64,000 nt of DNA from positions 661,036 through 725,035 of the forward strand of contig JABUFB010000008.1 in NCBI GenBank assembly GCA_013314775.1, written 5' to 3'. Made by a program: the position numbers and the translations under genes. The DNA is from Armatimonadota bacterium (GTDB lineage: Bacteria; Armatimonadota; Zipacnadia; Zipacnadales; JABUFB01). Numbering within the stretch: position 1 is the first letter of the stretch; every line of letters starts with the position of its first letter. Below the pieces are notes generated by a model. The model made no database searches and was not told the origin of the DNA. It was given only the letters and a program-made list of their open reading frames with translations. Shown one piece after another: positions 26,966 through 34,068 of this stretch.

Positions 26966-27958
26966 TTACAGCCGGAACTTCGCCAGGAATATGTCAGCCG
27001 GTGTTGGCTGGCCCGGCGGCAGGGGCATCCATTCGTGCTGCGAGTAGTAGCTCATCGCCACGGTGCCGTCGGGCGCGAATGCCAGGCCACAGTAAGAGCA
27101 GTCCCCCGCGCTCGGGACGGTGAGAAGGTATTCGGCCCGGCCCTCGGTAATGTCCCAGACCGATGTATGGTGTCCCGAATCCGGCTCCACAGTTCCCGGC
27201 GGCAGGTCCCTGGACTGAGAGCGCCCGGCGCAGATCCAGCGGTCAGCCACCTTGAGAACCACCGGCGCATGGATCATCGCGCCCAGATCAGCCCATTCCC
27301 ATTCGGTGTACGGCGCCCTGCTGCGTCCCAGCCACGAATGATTGTCCGGCTCGGTTGCCCGAAGGACGCAGTGAAGGACACCGGGTTCCGGCTGGTACAG
27401 CACGGGCTCGCCGGACCCGTAACCCTCGCGCATGAAGCAGTGGAGGCGCCAGTCTATGAAATCATCGCTGACCAGCAGGTGTACCGAGCGCATCAGCCGG
27501 TCTTCGCGTCGCGGGAAGTGATATGCGGCACACAGGAACCGGCCTTCAGCAGGAAGCACGCGCCAGAGCCAATAGTTGGGTGAATAGCACTGCCGTGGAA
27601 CGGGCCAGCAGGTCCCATCGCGGGAGACAGTAACCTGCGACACCAGGTCATGGGGGGTATTGGGGATGCTGCCTTCCTGCCAGCGCGGGTACCAGGTACC
27701 CATGACCAGCCCAATGCGGTCGCCCGCGTCGACGAGCTTTGGGTCGCGGTCATCGCCGCCGGTGCTGATGCGCCCGCACACCTCCCAGGAATCAAGGTCC
27801 TCGGAGCGCATGACAAGCACGTGTCCGGGCGGCTGCAGGCCGTGATTGTCGGACTGGCGGAAGGTCAGGTAGTAATGCCCGCCCCACTCGAGAAGGTCGG
27901 TGAAGGCGTTGTGGAAGCCATCGGAGTAGATACGACGGACGTCAATGAGCTCTGCCAT
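26966..27958 (-). CDS. Cytosolic five-bladed-propeller glycosidase-like protein (GH43/GH33-type fold)
   Basis: Two in-frame ATGs lie six bases apart; the second (27958) has GGGAG six bases upstream and is preferred. About 330 residues, with repeated propeller-style elements (YYLTFRQSDNH, VLVMRSEDLDSWEV, QVTVSRDGTCW, HLLVSDDFIDWRL, GLAFAPDGTVAMSYYS). The spacing of acidic residues suits a glycosidase or a sialidase-like sugar-binding propeller, but no family catalytic triad can be named with certainty. No signal peptide. First gene of an operon with HpaI-type aldolase (57 bp) and creatininase-family genes, implying an intracellular substrate. Confidence 0.75.
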   Translation of the reverse strand: MAELIDVRRIYSDGFHNAFTDLLEWGGHYYLTFRQSDNHGLQPPGHVLVMRSEDLDSWEVCGRISTGGDDRDPKLVDAGDRIGLVMGTWYPRWQEGSIPNTPHDLVSQVTVSRDGTCWPVPRQCYSPNYWLWRVLPAEGRFLCAAYHFPRREDRLMRSVHLLVSDDFIDWRLHCFMREGYGSGEPVLYQPEPGVLHCVLRATEPDNHSWLGRSRAPYTEWEWADLGAMIHAPVVLKVADRWICAGRSQSRDLPPGTVEPDSGHHTSVWDITEGRAEYLLTVPSAGDCSYCGLAFAPDGTVAMSYYSQHEWMPLPPGQPTPADIFLAKFRL

Positions 27959-28083
27959 GTCCATCTCCCGGCCGCGTCACGGCTGGCCGCAGCGAGCCTA
28001 TTCCAGCCGGGAGAGGAGATTCCTTCAGGTGTGTGTCGGTGTCGCGCCCGGATAACGGCCACGTCCGTGGCCGATCAACGCCG

Positions 28084-28275
28084 TCACCCTGGGCCGCTGG
28101 AGATAGAGCAGGAAGAACCGGTGCGCGTGGAGCCTTTCGCGCATACGGACATTTGGCGCTGCGCATCATTCGCGCCACAGACTGGACAGTCAGCCGGGTC
28201 GTGACGGCGTTGAAAGTCGGTCAGGAGTTCGAAGTGACTCCCGCACTTTCGGCAGCGGTATTCGTAGATCGGCAT
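28084..28275 (-). CDS. FmdB-type small zinc-ribbon protein
   Basis: The start is MPIYEYRC at 28275, one base after the ArsR gene end, with GAAGGGAAG inside the ArsR gene as ribosome site; the longer frame is not used. The 63-residue protein has CRKC and CPVC knuckles, the FmdB/zinc-ribbon pattern, followed by a flexible Ser/Thr/Gly-rich tail. Such proteins are small putative regulators whose precise function is unknown. It is predicted to be co-transcribed and possibly translationally coupled with the ArsR-type regulator. Confidence 0.85.
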   Translation of the reverse strand: MPIYEYRCRKCGSHFELLTDFQRRHDPADCPVCGANDAQRQMSVCAKGSTRTGSSCSISSGPG

Positions 28276-28276
28276 A

Positions 28277-28588
28277 CTATTCACTTCCCTTCGCTGCGGT
28301 CGGATTGGCGAGAATATCACGGGCAAGGTTGAGCAGGTCTCGCAGACGATCGTCCGACGCTTGATAGCAGGTGCGGTTGCCCCTGCGCTGGGGAACGATC
28401 AGACCCCGGTCGCGAAGCACTCCGAGGTGCTGAGATATGCTTGGCTGGCTCTGTCCAAGACATTCGTGGAGGTCAGAGACGCAGGGCTCGCCGTTGAGCA
28501 GCCTGTGCAGGAGTGCGACCCTGACGGGGTGTCCCAAAGCTTTGAAAGCGTCGGCCAATTCGCGGTCTGCCGCGGTGGGCTCAGGCAT
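28277..28588 (-). CDS. ArsR-family winged-helix regulator
   Basis: 103 residues with the ArsR fold: FKALGHPVRVALLHRLL, then SQPSISQHLGVLRDRGLIVPQRRGN (recognition helix and wing). The metal-site segment reads EPCVSDLHEC: Cys36 is kept but the second Cys of the ELCVCDL motif is Ser, so arsenite-type sensing is uncertain; Cys43 might substitute. GGGAG lies nine bases before ATG. A promoter with TTGACG and TAGACT spaced 17 lies upstream, with a partial palindrome just downstream of it. It likely represses its own transcript including the FmdB gene. An insertion sequence has landed just upstream of the promoter. Confidence 0.9.
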   Translation of the reverse strand: MPEPTAADRELADAFKALGHPVRVALLHRLLNGEPCVSDLHECLGQSQPSISQHLGVLRDRGLIVPQRRGNRTCYQASDDRLRDLLNLARDILANPTAAKGSE

Positions 28589-28608
28589 GGACTCTATCTC
28601 CCTTCAGG

Positions 28609-28620
28609 ATATTGTTATAT
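28609..28620 (-). promoter_or_regulatory. Partial palindrome, candidate ArsR operator
   Basis: ATATTGTTATAT has ATAT ends in inverted orientation and lies between the promoter and the ArsR start, a usual place for self-repression. Only the ends are symmetric. Confidence 0.3.
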
Positions 28621-28627
28621 TTCGATT

Positions 28628-28656
28628 AGTCTATACCACGGAAACACTCGCGTCAA
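28628..28656 (-). promoter_or_regulatory. Sigma70-type promoter for arsR-fmdB
   Basis: On the minus strand TTGACG and TAGACT are spaced exactly 17 bases, about 40 bp upstream of the ATG. The left end of the insertion sequence is 19 bases further upstream, so the promoter is intact. Confidence 0.5.
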
Positions 28657-28674
28657 TCCATGCTAGCCTCTGAC

Positions 28675-28692
28675 CAGGGTCATTGCATTGTC
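28675..28692 (+). repeat. IS left terminal inverted repeat
   Basis: CAGGGTCATTGCATTGTC, perfectly complementary to the right end at 29856-29873. Confidence 0.88.
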
Positions 28693-28754
28693 TTTTCTTT
28701 TGGTGGGATAGGAGGTAGGATACAGCAACACCCGCAGCAAAGGAGGCAGCATAC

Positions 28755-29856
28755 ATGAAAGCAACGCAGCGGGAGAGTCTGCTGGAGGCTTTGGAGAGAG
28801 TACCCGACCCTCGGTTCCGCCGAGGGCGACGGTACAGCCTGGCGTCGGTCTTGGCGTTGGCCGTATGCGCGATGGCGTGTGGCGCGCGCAGCCTGTACGC
28901 GATTGCGCAGTGGGGTCGGGATCATCGCGAACTGGTGTGCGAGGCATTGGGGATCCAGCGGCTGACGACCCCGGACTCGGCGACGCTGCATCGCATCTTC
29001 CGTAATCTGGACGTGGGAGCGTTTGAGCAGGTGCTGGGCGAGTGGCTGTGCGCGCGGGGCTTGAAGGAGGGCGAAGCGATTGCCCTCGACGGCAAGACGC
29101 TTCGTGGCATTCATGGGGATCAGGTGCCCGGAGTGCATCTGGTGGCGGCGTTCAGCCATTGCAGCGGGATCGTGCTGACCCAGGAGGCGGCGTCCGGCAA
29201 GGGACAGGAGTTGGCGGCGGTCAAGGCCGTACTGGCGCGTTTGGACCTGCAGGGGCACGTCGTGACCGGAGACGCGCTATTGGCGCAAAGGAGCCTGTGT
29301 GGGCAAGTGGTGAAAAAAGGGGCACTACCTGTTGCGAGTGAAGGCGAACCAACCGACGCTGTATGAGGGGATTGCGGTGTTGTTTTCTTCGGGCGTGGAG
29401 ACATCGGCGCCGGTGCGCTGCGTGAGTAAGCATGGCGGGCGAGTAGAAGTTCGGGAATTGGTGGCGTCGACGATGCTCAACGAATGGGCACAGTGGCCTC
29501 ACCTGGCTCAGGTTGCGCAACTGACCAGTTGGCGTACCGAGCGCGGCGAGACGACGCAAGAGACCCACTATCTCATCACCAGCCTGCCGCCCGAGCAGGC
29601 CGATCCGGGCCGCTTGCTGGAGTTGTCGCGGGGACACTGGGGGATCGAGAACCGGCTACACTGGGTGCGGGATGTGACCTTCGACGAAGACCGCTGTCAG
29701 GTGCGCAGCGGTGCGGCACCCCAGGTGATGTCAGCCCTGCGCAACTTTGTGATCGGCGTGCTGCGCTGCGCCGGGGCGAGCAACATCGCGGCGGCTCTAC
29801 GTACGTACGCTGCACATCCAAATCGCGCATTGGCACTTGCTGCCGCTTGTCCATAG
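28755..29856 (+). pseudogene. ISAs1-family (H-repeat-like) transposase, frameshifted
   Basis: The first part (28755-29366) has family marks VPDPRFRRGRRYSL, AIALDGKTLRG and HLVAAFSHCSGIVLTQ. The frame breaks at GTG-AAAAAA-GGGG near 29310-29325. Coding sense resumes one base out of register as KKGHYLLRVKANQPTLYE and continues to 29856 with SRGHWGIENRLHWVRDV, the region of the last catalytic Glu. One extra A in the run of six explains the break: with five, VKKGHYLLRVK would be continuous. Good start (GGAGG before ATG). It could be inactivated, subject to slippage, or an assembly error; the required direction (+1) does not fit the -1 frameshift known for other IS families. Confidence 0.85.
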
Positions 29857-29873
29857 ACAATGCAATGACCCTG
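29856..29873 (-). repeat. IS right terminal inverted repeat
   Basis: GACAATGCAATGACCCTG, perfect reverse complement of the left end; it overlaps the end of the transposase frame. Confidence 0.88.
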
Positions 29874-29959
29874 GCCCCTGACAACGGCGACTCCTGATGT
29901 ATGCGACTAGCATGTCTACATGTTCGCAAAGAATTGAATGAAGGTTCACACTGCATCCT

Positions 29960-29988
29960 TTGGTGTAACGTGCAGCTTTGCATATACT
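29960..29988 (+). promoter_or_regulatory. Possible promoter for PEP-CTERM paralogue
   Basis: TTGGTG and TATACT with a 17-base spacer, about 60 bases upstream of the ATG at 30051. Confidence 0.35.
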
Positions 29989-30050
29989 TTCGTGCCATCG
30001 GGAAGAGCTCAGACGCAGAATCGCCGCTTCTCATTCCCTGGAGGGCACGG

Positions 30051-31076
30051 ATGAAGAAGAAGTGGTCCGCAGCGATGCTGTTTCTGCTCGTATCGTCGAA
30101 GGCGATGGCCGTGAGCATCCAGCCGATGATCATCGACAGCCCGCCTCCGGAGTTGGTTTCCCACAGTTCGGCGAGCCTCACTCCCGAGCAGTTGATGTCG
30201 GCAAAGACTCTGTCAGGCGTGCCCGCCTCCATGTGGTGGTACGGCTGCACTGCGACCTCCGCAGGAATGTTGTTCGGGTACTATGATAGCCATGGTTACC
30301 CGGATATGTTCAGTGGCGATATCGTGGGCGCTATCGACACAGCCACTGAACGCGATCTGATCGCCACTCAGGACCACATTGACGACTATTGGATCGCATA
30401 CGACAGTGCCGGCCCGGACCCCTGGGAAGCCAACGGCTGGACGGAGCACACCTGGAGTACCTGCACCGCGGATTTCCTCGGTACGAACCAATGGAAATGG
30501 GACTACAGCTCATTCCCGAGTACAGACGGAACCCGTGACACGAATACTGACGGCGCGACGACCCTGTGGTTCTTCACGGACGGCTCCCCAACTTACGACG
30601 TGCAGATTGGAGCGCTCATGGGCGAAGACTATGGACAGCCTGACACCGGTTTGAGCCACGGTCTGAGGCTGTTTGCGGAGTCCCGTGGATACAGCGTTGC
30701 CTACGAAAATGGTAATTATCAGAGCTACAACCAGTATATTGACGCAATGGACCTTACCTACGGTTTCAGTTACGCAGACTACATGGCCGAGATCGACGCG
30801 GGGCGTCCAGTCTTGATCCACGTAACAGGCCACACCATGCTGGGGATCGGGTACGACGACACAGACGCCGACAAGGTCATCCTCTATGACACCTGGGACT
30901 ATTCCCCACACTATATGGAGTGGGGCATGCAATACGCCGGAAGGCAGCACGAGGGAGTGACCGTGCTGAAGCTCGATCCGGCGCCAACACAGGACGTTCC
31001 AGAGCCTGGCACTGCCGCCTTGTTCGGCCTGGGCCTCGCGGGCTTCGCAGCATGGCGCAGGCGTAAGGCGGCCTAA
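30051..31076 (+). CDS. PEP-CTERM papain/C39-like cysteine-peptidase-fold protein, copy 2
   Basis: Start ATG at 30051 follows GGAGG by six bases and opens a signal peptide (KKKWSAAMLFLLVSSKAMA); the frame upstream is not used. The 341-residue product is a close paralogue of the minus-strand protein at 22883. It shares Cys66 (YGCTATSAGMLFGYYD), His261 (HVTGHTMLGIGYD), Asp280 (ILYDTWDY), Cys138 (CTADFLGTNQWKWDY) and the HGLRLFAESRGYSVAY block, where the two copies are nearly identical. The C-terminus has VPEPGT, a hydrophobic segment and WRRRKAA, a PEP-CTERM sorting signal. Between Trp150 and the HGLRLF block it carries extra residues absent from copy 1. Followed by a strong terminator. Confidence 0.87.
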   Translation: MKKKWSAAMLFLLVSSKAMAVSIQPMIIDSPPPELVSHSSASLTPEQLMSAKTLSGVPASMWWYGCTATSAGMLFGYYDSHGYPDMFSGDIVGAIDTATERDLIATQDHIDDYWIAYDSAGPDPWEANGWTEHTWSTCTADFLGTNQWKWDYSSFPSTDGTRDTNTDGATTLWFFTDGSPTYDVQIGALMGEDYGQPDTGLSHGLRLFAESRGYSVAYENGNYQSYNQYIDAMDLTYGFSYADYMAEIDAGRPVLIHVTGHTMLGIGYDDTDADKVILYDTWDYSPHYMEWGMQYAGRQHEGVTVLKLDPAPTQDVPEPGTAALFGLGLAGFAAWRRRKAA

Positions 31077-31114
31077 CGCTTTCCCAATGTGCTCCGGACA
31101 GATGGCTTCCGTGT

Positions 31115-31147
31115 GGACCCCGGCGATGGCCGGGGTCCGCCTTTTTC
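31115..31147 (+). terminator. Strong rho-independent terminator
   Basis: A perfect 10-bp stem (GGACCCCGGC with GCCGGGGTCC) with a GATG loop, then GCC and TTTTT, 38 bp after the PEP-CTERM gene stop. Confidence 0.85.
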
Positions 31148-31210
31148 CGGACCCAAGGCGGGGAACCCGGGGAACGGTGCAGCCTGTTAGCACCATTCAG
31201 GTGGTTCACA

Positions 31211-31975
31211 ATGGGCACGTACCCCGCAACCGGCGTTACTCTGCTGGTCCACAAGTACAAAGGCACCCAGCGGCTGGCCTCGTTCTACACCCGCGAGCGC
31301 GGGAAGGTTGAGGCGACCGTGAGCGGCGTGGGCAAGCCCGGGAGCAAGCTGGCCCCGGCGGTGGAGCCGCTGGTTCTGTCGCGCCTGTACTTCGCCGAGG
31401 GCCGCAACATGGACCGCCTCACCCAGTGCGAAGTAGTGGAGTCTTTCTACGAACTGCGCCAAGACCTGCAGCGTCTGTCTCTCGCCTCGTATGCCGCCGA
31501 ACTCGTGGCACGCACCACTGAGCCGGGCCATCCAGACCCCGAGCTCTTCGACGCCCTGGTGCACACCCTCTCCGCTCTAACCGTGTCCGAGCAGCCGGAA
31601 CTGGTCACATGGGCTTTCGCTTTGCGGTACCTGTGCCTGCACGGGATCGGCCCCAGACTGGACGAATGTGGCCTGTGCGGCGCTTGTGAGCCCCGAACCT
31701 GGCGCTATGTGGACCAGGTGGGCGGCATCGTCTGCGACGCGTGCAATGGCCCGCAGGGGCTGCCGATCTTGCCCCAGGTGCGGGCGGCGCTCAGGTCGCT
31801 GCTGCAGTTGCCACCGGAAAGGGTGGACCGCCTGCGCCTGAATCCGGGCATGAAAGAGCAAATTCGGCAGCTTCTGCGCAGGCACATCCGCTACCATGTG
31901 GGTGTGGAACTGCGAAGCGAGCAGTTCATGGAAAAGATGGCGCGAGCGGGGAGGATGGCAGTGGATGGGGAATAG
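31211..31975 (+). CDS. recO: DNA repair protein RecO
   Basis: RecO helps RecR load RecA onto SSB-coated single-strand DNA. The 254-residue length is normal. An N-terminal OB fold (TGVTLLVHKYKGTQRLASFYTRERGKV) is followed by an all-helical domain and the four-cysteine zinc motif Cys153-x2-Cys156 and Cys175-x2-Cys178 (DECGLCGACE, IVCDACNG). The C-terminal helix RHIRYHVGVELRSEQF matches the family pattern. Single gene after a strong terminator; CAGGTGG precedes the ATG. Interesting only as a core gene in a carbohydrate-rich region. Confidence 0.93.
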   Translation: MGTYPATGVTLLVHKYKGTQRLASFYTRERGKVEATVSGVGKPGSKLAPAVEPLVLSRLYFAEGRNMDRLTQCEVVESFYELRQDLQRLSLASYAAELVARTTEPGHPDPELFDALVHTLSALTVSEQPELVTWAFALRYLCLHGIGPRLDECGLCGACEPRTWRYVDQVGGIVCDACNGPQGLPILPQVRAALRSLLQLPPERVDRLRLNPGMKEQIRQLLRRHIRYHVGVELRSEQFMEKMARAGRMAVDGE

Positions 31976-32053
31976 TGAGTAGTTGATGGTGAACAGAGCG
32001 CGGCAGAGACGGAGAGCCCGAAACCGATGGCTGTACCCGGTTCGACCGCGCCC

Positions 32054-33046
32054 TCAGTCCCACGGGCGGAGGAGAACCTTCGCGCTCTTCCCTGACGCCA
32101 TCGTCGCGAAGGCTTCGTCTACTCGGCTGAATCCAAAGGTGTGGCTGATCAGCTTCCGCGCATCCGGAAATCGCCGCAAAAAAGTGATCAAGTCGTCTAT
32201 CGCCGACAGATTCTGGTGCCAGGCGGTGATGATCTCAATGCCCCGGCGGATGCCGTCACGGCTGGGGCTGAACTCAATGTTCCCCTGATTCTCCCCGATG
32301 AACGCCGCCCTGCCGAGTATGCCCAATGCGTCGATGCACAAGCGCTCCGCAACAGGGCTCCCTGACGCATCCACGGCCCGGTCCACGCCTTCGCCGCGAG
32401 TGAGTTCGCGCAGCGCTTCCAGCATGTCCGGGCGTGAGGGGTCGAGGGCGACCTCGGCGCCCAGTTCCAGTGCCCGAGCGCGACGCCAGGGCTCGAGGTC
32501 GGCGACAATCACCCGCGCGCCCAGGAAGGACGCCAAGGCCGTCGCCCCGAGGCCAACCGGCCCCAGGCCAGTGATGAGCACGGTATGGAAGGCGCTGACC
32601 TTCATACGCGTGAGCGCCTGATAGGCGGGGCTCAATCCGCAACCCATGAGGCTCGCGAGGTCATCCGGCACGTCGTCCGGAAGAACCGGGCAGAGCCAGT
32701 CCTGCTTGCGCACATACTGGGCGAAATGCCCGCCAGACCCCTCGGGTTTCTGGATGCAGTGGATGTAGTTGCCCGACCGGCATGACCGGCAGTCACCGCA
32801 CCCGGAAACAGGGTTGATCAGCACACGCTCGCCAACCTTGCGGCGGGAAGCCGCACTGACCGCCGCCACCTCCCCTACTCCCTCGTGGCCCTGTCCCCGG
32901 TGTTCGCCCGGCGCGCGGTAGGCGTGCATATCGCTTCCGCAGATCGGTGACACGTTGACCTTGACCACGATCCATTCGCCTTCGGGGGTCGGGTCGGGCG
33001 CGTCCTCGAGCCAAGCTTTCTGATCGCCAAGGACCACGGTCTTCAT
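32054..33046 (-). CDS. Zinc-dependent alcohol dehydrogenase (MDR family)
   Basis: NAD(P)-dependent oxidation of a secondary alcohol or polyol. Start ATG 33046 follows GGAGG by seven bases; the longer frame upstream lacks sense. Catalytic zinc ligands Cys36 (SPICGSDMH) and His54-Glu55 (GHEGVGEV). Structural zinc ligands Cys83, Cys86, Cys89 and Cys97 (GCGDCRSCRSGNYIHC). Rossmann GLGPVGLGA near 165-173. At 330 residues it is slightly shorter than typical 340-350 sorbitol/threonine-type enzymes but complete. Stands alone, convergent with recO. Confidence 0.93.
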   Translation of the reverse strand: MKTVVLGDQKAWLEDAPDPTPEGEWIVVKVNVSPICGSDMHAYRAPGEHRGQGHEGVGEVAAVSAASRRKVGERVLINPVSGCGDCRSCRSGNYIHCIQKPEGSGGHFAQYVRKQDWLCPVLPDDVPDDLASLMGCGLSPAYQALTRMKVSAFHTVLITGLGPVGLGATALASFLGARVIVADLEPWRRARALELGAEVALDPSRPDMLEALRELTRGEGVDRAVDASGSPVAERLCIDALGILGRAAFIGENQGNIEFSPSRDGIRRGIEIITAWHQNLSAIDDLITFLRRFPDARKLISHTFGFSRVDEAFATMASGKSAKVLLRPWD

Positions 33047-33285
33047 GGGAAGACCTCCGGACGAGGTGAGGTGTGGGCTCAGGCTGCAGGGACGAACCGG
33101 GGGATGGTGACCGGTTCGAGAGACCAAGGACCATTGGGTGCAGGCACCGAAATCGAACACGGCTCGAGTTCGGATGCCAGTCCCCAATGCGACGACAATG
33201 GGCGGGCCGGACAGGCTCGGCGCTGAGCACCGAAGCGCCGGCCTATGCGGGCCCATAGAATGGCCGTGATCGGGGCAGCGACCCT

Positions 33286-33933
33286 CTACCCCACCGTCAG
33301 CGCTTCGAGGAGCGCATTCGCCATCACGATATGCCCTGTATGGTTCGGATGAACCGGCTCGGGACAGAAAGTCTCGGCGTCCCGGTACTTCAGTTGCTCC
33401 TGATAGATGTCGTGCATCGGGACATGCAGCGTTTCATACTTCGCAGCCATCTCGCGCACAACCGCGATGTACTCCGGGAGGGTCTCCAGCACCTTCGTAC
33501 GGAAGCTTTGGCCGGATCCGGCGATGCTGATGTAGAAGGGATCCAGTAGCACGATGTTCGCATCCGTCTTCTCTCGGGTCATGCTCAGGATGTCGTTATA
33601 TGCCTGCCGGTAGACGTCCACGGGGACGTAGGGTTGGGAATTGAGCAGATAAGAGTGCAGATCATTGATGCCGATCAAAATGGAGACCCAGTTGGGCTGG
33701 TGTCGGACGACATCATCCTCCCACCGGTCACGCAGGCCCACGGTCTTGTCGCCGCCGATCCCTCGGTTGATGTAGCGGATGTTTCGCTCGGGGTACTTCG
33801 CGGTCACCATCTCGATGAACATTGACGCATAGCCCGAGCCAAAGGGTGCGGCAGCTCCGCGACGACCGCAATCGGTGATGCTGTCGCCCTGGAAGATGAA
33901 AAGGTCCCCGTCCTTTACGCGAAAATCGCTCAT
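33286..33933 (-). CDS. SGNH/GDSL hydrolase (esterase)
   Basis: 215 residues, start at 33933 with GGAGG upstream. Ser18 nucleophile in FQGDSITD, block II GIGGDKT, block III GINDLHS with Asn, and a terminal His in PVHPNHTGH. In the usual Asp-x-x-His position there is Glu (E-P-V-H), a possible but less common relay residue. No signal peptide, so an intracellular esterase, perhaps removing acetyl or acyl groups from imported sugars. Divergent from a polytopic membrane protein gene 135 bp away. A promoter with TTCACA and TATACA spaced 17 bases lies upstream. Confidence 0.9.
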   Translation of the reverse strand: MSDFRVKDGDLFIFQGDSITDCGRRGAAAPFGSGYASMFIEMVTAKYPERNIRYINRGIGGDKTVGLRDRWEDDVVRHQPNWVSILIGINDLHSYLLNSQPYVPVDVYRQAYNDILSMTREKTDANIVLLDPFYISIAGSGQSFRTKVLETLPEYIAVVREMAAKYETLHVPMHDIYQEQLKYRDAETFCPEPVHPNHTGHIVMANALLEALTVG

Positions 33934-33976
33934 GACCGGCCTCCATGATTGAACCGTCTGGAACGAGCAACGCCTA

Positions 33977-34005
33977 TGTATACTGCGAAACCGGGCGGTT
34001 GTGAA
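33977..34005 (-). promoter_or_regulatory. Promoter for SGNH hydrolase gene
   Basis: Minus strand TTCACA and TATACA, 17-base spacing, about 45 bases before the ATG. Confidence 0.45.
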
Positions 34006-34068
34006 GCGGAATGAAGTTGGCCTGGGCGTGTTGCAGGACACCGAAGCCCGCCGAGGGAATAGCGGTGC

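Larger units (their letters stand above)
28675..29873 (+). mobile_element. ISAs1-family insertion sequence
   Basis: Element of 1199 bp bounded by perfect 18-bp terminal inverted repeats beginning CAGGG (28675-28692 and 29856-29873), with an extra complementary base pair just outside. A 9-bp direct repeat flanks it: GCCTCTGAC at 28666-28674 and GCCCCTGAC at 29874-29882, one mismatch, as expected for an older target duplication. It contains one transposase in two frames. The single mismatch and the frameshift suggest it is not very recent. Confidence 0.88.

Noticed and set aside
29300..29330. Programmed -1 frameshift in the transposase
   Set aside because: The two frames need a +1 change, so the classical A-AAA-AAG -1 mechanism does not join them.
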